Assembly (NCBI RefSeq): GCF_900105765.1
Contig: NZ_FNTX01000001.1
Span: 1,336,387-1,400,386 of the forward strand
DNA length: 64,000 bases
Reading direction: 5' to 3'
Origin: Ruania alba
GTDB taxonomy: Bacteria; Actinomycetota; Actinomycetes; Actinomycetales; Beutenbergiaceae
The notes beneath the pieces were generated by a model. That model had not been told where the DNA came from, did no database searches, and saw only the letters and a list, made by a program, of their open reading frames with translations. The first letter of the stretch is position 1. Every line of letters begins with the position of its first letter. Made by a program: the position numbers and the translations under genes. This document shows, piece by piece, positions 59,601 through 64,000 of the stretch.

Positions 59601-59676
59601 GGTCGACCTGGAACAGGACTGGCTGCGTGCCGCACGCCACGCCCGCACGGTGATGGAGCGCGTCTTCTACGGGTGA
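56641..59676 (+). CDS. glnE: Bifunctional glutamine synthetase adenylyltransferase/adenylyl-removing enzyme
   Basis: This 1011-residue enzyme adds and removes AMP on glutamine synthetase in response to nitrogen status. It has two nucleotidyltransferase domains with intact metal sites: GKTGGAELNYISDVDVIYV near residue 225 (adenylyl-removing half) and GRLGGGEIGYASDADVMFVHD near 730 (adenylyl-transferring half). Each is followed by an RPEGKNGPLVRTLSSH/RPEGKQGPVVRTLDSY motif and a helical domain (KLGRGGLRDVEFTVQLLQL, KLGRGGLSDVEWTAQLLQL). ATG 56641 has AGGGAAGGACCTG upstream. Its target, GlnA1, is not in the window. Confidence 0.95.
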   Translation: MGRPVSLTGLLARAGFREVSRDADMFAEPFLAGVCDRLEADGLERLVAALGRAADPDQALLSLLRLGEAAQPEEGRLQQVLATDSVHRDRLLAVLGASPALGDWLVSHPADAGLVIDGPDGVRRDPSAVRALMLESVGADPTALVPVAGAPGGEGTLDEMRRSYRRMLLEIATEDLTSDDPEALLPDVAAALAHLAGAALEAALALARAELPDRGMGVRLAVLGMGKTGGAELNYISDVDVIYVAEPAGDEAEDVALRTGTKLAAALARMCSMPSREPALWEVDAALRPEGKNGPLVRTLSSHVSYYERWAKTWEFQALLKARHVAGDAQLSAAYLEATRPMVWDAVGRENFVEDAQAMRRRVEDHVPVAEAERQIKLGRGGLRDVEFTVQLLQLVHGRVDPAIRSANTLDALAALSAGGYVGRDHAAELGRCYRFLRVLEHRVQLARLRRTHLMPTSAEELLRLARAARLTVDGPDGLNARWRATRRQVRRLHEDLFYRPLLPETARLSADDVTLTAEAATARLRAIGYQDPDGATRHIKALTEGVSRRASIQRQLLPVMLGWFAEGSDPDGALLAFRKLSDSLGSTHWYLKLLRDSGAAADRLAHLLAASTYVADNLAQLTDAVAWLDEDKDLQPRTPEALETQMDAMLVRRADAKKAASAVRFLRRRELTRGSVRDVLEHVPVDTCRRVIAPAADMALAGALRIAAHEANTKHGLEDSPTDFLVVAMGRLGGGEIGYASDADVMFVHDPRPGADQQLAKEWAVDVAGAIGSLLGVMSTEPQLQVDTALRPEGKQGPVVRTLDSYAEYYQRWALGWERQALLRARQAGGDPGLGERFARLIDPYRYPAAGLDSGELRELRRIKARVEAERLPRGVPATHHLKLGRGGLSDVEWTAQLLQLQHAGQHPELRVTGTREALLAARDLTLLSGSDADRLIRAWELATRLRNAIVLASGRTHGQRVDVLPSERQTLATVSRLLGYPVGHAVDLEQDWLRAARHARTVMERVFYG

Positions 59677-59720
59677 GCAACCCGCCCTTGGGCGATCCGG
59701 TCAGACCTGATTGAATGCGA

Positions 59721-59736
59721 AGTGGTTTATACCGGA
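59721..59736. promoter_or_regulatory. DasR/GntR-type operator upstream of the PL8 gene
   Basis: AGTGGTTTATACCGGA contains the core TGGT-n-TA-n-ACC of the HutC/DasR group of GntR operators (consensus TGGTCTAGACCA). It lies about 30 bases before the start codon of the lyase. DasR responds to glucosamine 6-phosphate or related amino sugars. Confidence 0.5.
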
Positions 59737-59766
59737 CCGCTCCGACCTACCCAGGGAACCGCAACG

Positions 59767-62289
59767 ATGCAGCTCACCCGCCGTCACGTCCTGTCCATGA
59801 TTCCCGCCGCAGGCCTGCTGACTGTTGGCGCGCCGCTGCTCGCACACGCCGAGACCCCGACCGATCGCGACCGCCTGCTCGCCAACACGGTGGAGATGCT
59901 GGCCGGTACGACCGCCTCCAATGCGCGCCCCGAGGTCGCACCCAGAGTGGCAGCCATCGAGTCCACCGCCCGCAGCCGGCTGGCGGACATGGTCGACGCC
60001 GGCTCCGACGAGCTGTTCGCCGGCCGCCCGCTCGGTTCGGACGACACCAACCTGCGCCGCACCACCACCTTCCTCTACGAGATCGCCCTGGCGACCCGCA
60101 CACCCGGATCCGGCCTGGTCGACGACGTCGCCACCCAGCGTCAGGTGATCGACGGCCTCGCCTGGCTGCACGAGCACTACCTCGCTGACCACGACGCCGG
60201 TTACTACGGCAACTGGTTTAACTGGGAGATCGGCTTCCCGACAGATGTGACCCGCGCCTTCGTGCTGCTCGCCGAGGAGGTCGCCACCTACCGGCCCGGC
60301 TTGGTGGAAACCTACGTGGCCACGATGGATGCTTACCTGCGCGCCGGCACCGACGGGGACGTGGACCTCGACTCCCGCTTCCACACCGGTGCGAACCTCG
60401 CCGACATCACCACCAACCGGATCCTCCAGGGCGCGCTGACCGGTGACGAAGGACGGATCACCAAGGCCATCACCGACCAGGCCACAGTGTTCGCCACGAT
60501 CGACCCGTACGACCTGCAGCACGGCGTGACCGATGGTTACTACGCGGACGGATCGTTCATCCAGCACCATTCCGTCGCCTACACCGGCTCCTACGGCAAG
60601 GGCCTGCTCACCCGGGTGGTGCAGACCGTCAAGATTCTCGACGGAGCGTCACAGGCCAGCACCGCCGACCTGGTGGAGGTTGTCACCGGATGGGTCCGGA
60701 ACGGGTTCGCACCGCTGATCTACGAGGGGTGGATGATGGAGGTGGTCAAGGGGCGTGCGGTGTCCAGGACCACGACCGGGTACACCGACGTGCGGGTGAT
60801 CGCCGAGGCGATCGTGGACCTGTCCGGCTACGCACCCAGCGGTGATTCCCGCGACCTGGAGGCCTACGTCAAGCATCTCGACGGCGCCTCGCCCGAGATG
60901 ATCGACTCGGGCAGGTTCGCCTCACCGCTCAGCATCGCGCGTTTCGCCGACATCGTGGGTGACGCCTCGATCCCCGCCGCTGACCTCAACGCAGACGAAC
61001 GCAACGTCGCTTTCGACGCGATGGACCGGACGGTGCACCGCCGCCCCGGGTACGCCTTCGCTCTTGCTCGGAGCTCGGACCGGATCAGCAAGTACGAGTA
61101 CATGAACGGGGAGAACCTGCTGCCCTGGTTCCAGGGCGACGGCGCCTACTACCTCTATCTCACCGGCCTGGACCAGTCCGAGTGCTACGGGGTCGACTAC
61201 TACACGACCGTCTCGCCCTACCGCCTCGCCGGTGTGACCGCACCGGTGCAGGAGCGCAGCAGCATTCCCGAGCTCTACGGTGAGCGCTGGTACGAGAACC
61301 CGGACCACCCGCTCGAGTTCTACTCCTCCTCGGAGTCCCAGAACACCTACGTCTATTTCCCACGTGGGACGAACGTGCACTCCGGCGGTGCCACGCTGGG
61401 CACGCTCGGTGCGGTCGGCATGGTGCTCTCCGACGACGTCGGCTACCGGGACAAGCAGGCGGGCATCCTCCCGGAGGACTTCGTCGTCTACCAGAACGCG
61501 AGCGCCACCAAGTCCTGGTTCATGTTCGACGACGAGATCATCGCCCTCGCGGCAGGGATCGACGGTCTCTCCGGTCGCGATGCGGTGACCACGCTCGACT
61601 CCCGGATCGCCGGAACCGGCGACGATATCCAGATCACTGGCGCGCATCGCGACGGCACCGCATGGTCCGGCACGGGAGAAGCACCCCTGGCCTGGGTGCG
61701 TTACCTGAACGCCAGCCACGGCGCCGCCGTCGGGTACGTCCTGCTGGACGATCAGGACGTGGACGTCACGCTCGAGCGTGTCACGCGCAGCAGGCGAGCC
61801 ATCAGGCTCTCCAACTCCAACACCCAGGTGACCAAGCAGGTGTTCGGCCTCAGCGTGGAGCACCCGGCGGGTGCCGGACCGGCGTCGCTCGCCTATGCCT
61901 TGGTGCCGAACGCCGACGACGCCGCGATGGCGGCGTACCCGGCCGAACTCTCAGTGATTCGCAACGATCCGCGCGTGCAGGCCGTCGCGCACGCCGGTCT
62001 TGGCGTGGTGGCCGCGAACGTGTTCGCCGACGGGACTCAGCAGGCCGAGCGACTGTCGATCGACGGCCCCGCATCAGTCATCGCGCGACGGCACGGCAGT
62101 GCGGTCGAGCTCTCCGTCTCGGATCCGACAATGCGCCGCGACACGGTCTCGGTGACCGTCCGTGGCCGTCCGCTGGCCCTGGAGTCAGCCGATGACGGCG
62201 TCACGGTCAGTCGAGTCCCCGGCGGGACCATGGTCACGGCCGGCACGTATCAGGCCCACGGCAGGAGTTTCACCGTCACGCTGGCCTGA
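59767..62289 (+). CDS. Secreted polysaccharide lyase, PL8 family
   Basis: This 840-residue enzyme breaks acidic polysaccharides by beta-elimination. A Tat-like signal (LTRRHVLSMIPAAGLL, cut near AHA) precedes an alpha/alpha toroid. The catalytic triad fits N210 in HTGANLADI, H267 in DGSFIQHHSVAYTG and Y276 nine residues later, with the supporting Arg in MEVVKGRAVSR. Beta-sandwich domains follow (WFMFDDEIIALAAGID, GYVLLDDQDVDVTLERV). PL8 covers hyaluronan, chondroitin and xanthan lyases; an upstream DasR-like site favours an amino-sugar polymer. I use ATG 59767. Confidence 0.88.
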   Translation: MQLTRRHVLSMIPAAGLLTVGAPLLAHAETPTDRDRLLANTVEMLAGTTASNARPEVAPRVAAIESTARSRLADMVDAGSDELFAGRPLGSDDTNLRRTTTFLYEIALATRTPGSGLVDDVATQRQVIDGLAWLHEHYLADHDAGYYGNWFNWEIGFPTDVTRAFVLLAEEVATYRPGLVETYVATMDAYLRAGTDGDVDLDSRFHTGANLADITTNRILQGALTGDEGRITKAITDQATVFATIDPYDLQHGVTDGYYADGSFIQHHSVAYTGSYGKGLLTRVVQTVKILDGASQASTADLVEVVTGWVRNGFAPLIYEGWMMEVVKGRAVSRTTTGYTDVRVIAEAIVDLSGYAPSGDSRDLEAYVKHLDGASPEMIDSGRFASPLSIARFADIVGDASIPAADLNADERNVAFDAMDRTVHRRPGYAFALARSSDRISKYEYMNGENLLPWFQGDGAYYLYLTGLDQSECYGVDYYTTVSPYRLAGVTAPVQERSSIPELYGERWYENPDHPLEFYSSSESQNTYVYFPRGTNVHSGGATLGTLGAVGMVLSDDVGYRDKQAGILPEDFVVYQNASATKSWFMFDDEIIALAAGIDGLSGRDAVTTLDSRIAGTGDDIQITGAHRDGTAWSGTGEAPLAWVRYLNASHGAAVGYVLLDDQDVDVTLERVTRSRRAIRLSNSNTQVTKQVFGLSVEHPAGAGPASLAYALVPNADDAAMAAYPAELSVIRNDPRVQAVAHAGLGVVAANVFADGTQQAERLSIDGPASVIARRHGSAVELSVSDPTMRRDTVSVTVRGRPLALESADDGVTVSRVPGGTMVTAGTYQAHGRSFTVTLA

Positions 62290-62295
62290 CACCGT

Positions 62296-62330
62296 GACCT
62301 GAGCCGAGCAGAGTCCGCTCGGCTCAGGTC
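62296..62330. terminator. Bidirectional terminator between the PL8 gene and namZ
   Basis: GACCTGAGCCGAGC (62296-62309) pairs with GCTCGGCTCAGGTC (62317-62330) around a seven-base loop. It separates the convergent lyase and NamZ-like genes. Confidence 0.8.
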
Positions 62331-62338
62331 GTGGCCGG

Positions 62339-63670
62339 TCAGTCGCGATCGCGGCCGGGGTGCTGGTCGTCGTAGAGCCGGTAGGGCTCAGCCAGCGCGG
62401 TGAAGGCGGCCAGTTCGGCGTCCCAGCCGTCGACGATCTCGTCCGGAGCGACGCCCGCCTCGAGCTGGGCGCGCACGTCCTTGGTCCCGGAGAGCAGGTC
62501 GATCCAGCAGCGGTCCTCCGGAGCGCGGCAGTCCCCACCCTCACGCCAGTCCACCTCGTCGATATGGGTGAACAGGGCGTCGAGGACATGCACACCGACC
62601 CGGAGTGGTTCATACACCGCCGGATCGGTCACGTGCACCTCGAGACCACCGGAGAACTGCCCGGCGTGCTTGCTCGACGACGGCGTCGCGGACGCCGGCC
62701 GGAATGTCACGCCCTCCAGGCCCCGTGCGTTGAGATCGTCCGCCAGCTCCCACGACTCCGTCTCGTCGATGAACGGCGCACCGAACCAGAGGAACGGCTT
62801 GGTCGTGCCACGCCCCTCGGAAACGTTGATCGATTCGATCAGTCCGATGCCGGGGTAGACCAGCGCCGTCTCCCGGGTGGGGATGTTGGGCGAGGGTAGG
62901 ACCCACGGCATGTCCCAGTCGGCGACAATTTCGTCCGGGTCGTAGCCGGACATCTGCACCACGTCCAGGTCCGCCGGCGTCTCGAGCAACTCACCGTTGA
63001 AGAACTGTGCGAGCTCACCGACCGTCATGCCGTGCTGCAGGGGAATCTCCCGCAGGCCGACGAACGAACTGAGTTCGGGATACTCCAGGACGGGTCCATC
63101 CATCCGGTCGCCGAGCGGGTTCGGCCGATCGAGAACGATGAACTGCTTGTCGTGCTCGGCCGCTGCTTCCATTGCGTAGTACATCGTCCAGATGTAGGTG
63201 TAGAAGCGCGCGCCGATGTCCTGGATGTCGAAGAGTAGGACATCGACGTCAGCCAGCATCTCCGCAGTCGGTTGACGGGTCGGGCCGTACAGCGAGTACA
63301 CCGGCAGCCCGGTCCGCTCGTCCTCGTAGCTCTCCACATAGGCACCGGCCGGGACCCCACCGCGGACACCGTGCTCGGGGCCGTACAAGGCGGTGACCTC
63401 GTAGTCGCCCTCGGCCTCACCATCGATCAGGGCATCGACGACGTGGGTGAGGTCGGAGGTGACTCCTGTGGGGTTGGTGATGATTCCGACCCGCTGCCCC
63501 TCCAGCCGGTCGAGATCGTCGAGCAGGACCTCGACACCGAGCTCCAGCGGTTCGTCGAGACCGGGCGGGGTGTCGGGCCGTTCGCCGGGAGACATCGGGG
63601 AGAGCGAGCCCGTAACTCCCAGCGCCAGGGCCGCGCCGACGGCCAGTCCTCTCCATGTTCGTGTACGCAT
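62339..63670 (-). CDS. namZ: Secreted exo-beta-N-acetylmuramidase NamZ-like (DUF1343)
   Basis: This 443-residue protein has a signal peptide (GLAVGAALALGVTG) and the DUF1343 domain. It contains RVGIITNPTGVTSDL, TALYGPEHGVRGGVPAGAYV, LFDIQDIGARFYTYIWTMYY, VLDRPNPLGDRMDGPVLE, PWVLPSPNIPT and LVYPGIGLIESINVSEGRGT followed by KPF. Bacillus NamZ of this family removes terminal MurNAc from peptidoglycan sugar chains. Two cysteines (GGDCRAPEDRCWID) may be linked. ATG 63670 has AGAGGAA upstream. It follows the GH3 gene by 31 bases on the same strand, as in the NagZ-NamZ set of Bacillus. Confidence 0.86.
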   Translation of the reverse strand: MRTRTWRGLAVGAALALGVTGSLSPMSPGERPDTPPGLDEPLELGVEVLLDDLDRLEGQRVGIITNPTGVTSDLTHVVDALIDGEAEGDYEVTALYGPEHGVRGGVPAGAYVESYEDERTGLPVYSLYGPTRQPTAEMLADVDVLLFDIQDIGARFYTYIWTMYYAMEAAAEHDKQFIVLDRPNPLGDRMDGPVLEYPELSSFVGLREIPLQHGMTVGELAQFFNGELLETPADLDVVQMSGYDPDEIVADWDMPWVLPSPNIPTRETALVYPGIGLIESINVSEGRGTTKPFLWFGAPFIDETESWELADDLNARGLEGVTFRPASATPSSSKHAGQFSGGLEVHVTDPAVYEPLRVGVHVLDALFTHIDEVDWREGGDCRAPEDRCWIDLLSGTKDVRAQLEAGVAPDEIVDGWDAELAAFTALAEPYRLYDDQHPGRDRD

Positions 63671-63701
63671 CGTGGTTCCTCTCCGCTGAGGGTCGACGGT
63701 G

Positions 63702-64000
63702 TCAGTTGTCCGGTCCGGCGTGTCCAGGGGCTCCCGCGTGGTCCGGTGGCCCTGGGTAATGGCGGCCGTAGCCGAGCGGCAGTAGCGTCTCGCTGCCGTC
63801 CACGGTGGGGACATCAACGGGGAGCTCACCCGATGGGTTGATGTCACCGGCGATGGCCCGCACGACGGCGGTGTAGTTCACCACGTTGTAGCCGTAGCTG
63901 TTCAGGACGGCGTCGGCGGTGTCGAAGACGTTGATGTCGTAGGGGTTGCGTGCCGCGACGACGATCACTGGGGTGCCGGTGGCGGCCAGCTCGGCGACCA
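63702..64000 (-). CDS. GH3-family glycosidase, C-terminal end (NagZ-like, runs off the window)
   Basis: About 99 C-terminal residues are present; the frame is open to base 64000, with LVAELAATGTPVIVVAARNP entering from outside. The stretch INVFDTADAVLNSYGYNVVN, then AVVRAIAGDINPSGELPVDVP and PLGYGRHYPG, is typical of the second domain of two-domain GH3 beta-N-acetylglucosaminidases. The catalytic Asp and His lie outside the window. With NamZ next door, removal of GlcNAc from wall fragments is the likely job. Confidence 0.75.
   Translation of the reverse strand, partial: VAELAATGTPVIVVAARNPYDINVFDTADAVLNSYGYNVVNYTAVVRAIAGDINPSGELPVDVPTVDGSETLLPLGYGRHYPGPPDHAGAPGHAGPDN

Overview
The window is 64 kb of high-GC DNA with densely packed genes, frequent GTG starts and GTGA/ATGA stop-start overlaps. 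Its gene set is that of a mycothiol-producing actinobacterium: mshA, a PucR-type FasR beside fabD-fabH-acpP-fabF, a single-chain aceE next to DUF3052 and an AhpE-type peroxiredoxin, glnA2-glnE, polyphosphate glucokinase, DUF3145 and an actinobacterial class A RNase P RNA. I infer a free-living member of the Micrococcales (Ruania/Beutenbergia/Georgenia-like). The family-level guess is weak; the phylum is secure.

Layout. 1-3.6 kb (minus strand): a secreted protease-like protein cut by the window edge, a DedA-type membrane protein, and znuC-znuB-zur with a candidate Zur box at znuC. 3.7-7.7 kb: glyS, a YibE/F-like membrane protein broken by a one-base frameshift, a 21-bp perfect inverted repeat, and dusB. 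7.7-12.7 kb: a LacI regulator divergent from a malEFG-type sugar importer that has no ATPase of its own. 12.7-18.4 kb: dgt, dnaG, a repeat-rich membrane protein and mshA. 18.5-20.4 kb: tRNA(CAU), tRNA-Asn and pfkA. 20.5-25.5 kb: icmF and a GH51 arabinofuranosidase behind a LacI-type operator. 25.6-29.4 kb: two tandem paralogous Trp/Pro-rich membrane proteins, def and DUF3145. 29.5-34.5 kb (minus): fasR-fabD-fabH-acpP-fabF; fasR and fabD share a 17-bp operator-like sequence. 34.6-40.2 kb: a helical-repeat protein, aceE, and the coupled trio DUF3052-ahpE-GDPD, then tRNA-Val. 40.2-45.5 kb: a more variable stretch with an unrecognised 575-aa protein, a RibD_C/DHFR-like protein, a DUF222-HNH protein with a decayed duplicate of its 5' end, and a VOC protein. 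45.6-52.1 kb: a Nif3-family gene, a coiled-coil protein that has lost its zinc ribbon, a histidine phosphatase, DUF1353, yaaA, rnpB, ppgK, a small conserved protein and a secreted amidase. 52.1-59.7 kb: panB, nadE, glnA2 and glnE. 59.7-64 kb: a secreted PL8 polysaccharide lyase behind a DasR-like site, converging on a NamZ-type muramidase and the end of a GH3 (NagZ-like) gene.

Most of the window is core metabolism. The observations most worth testing are the shared fasR/fabD operator, the DasR-like site in front of the PL8 lyase next to the NamZ/GH3 pair, the cysteine-free zinc-ribbon relative, the tandem Trp-rich membrane paralogs, and the ATT-start and frameshifted membrane genes. I found no CRISPR array, prophage or intact insertion sequence, and no clearly new multi-gene system.
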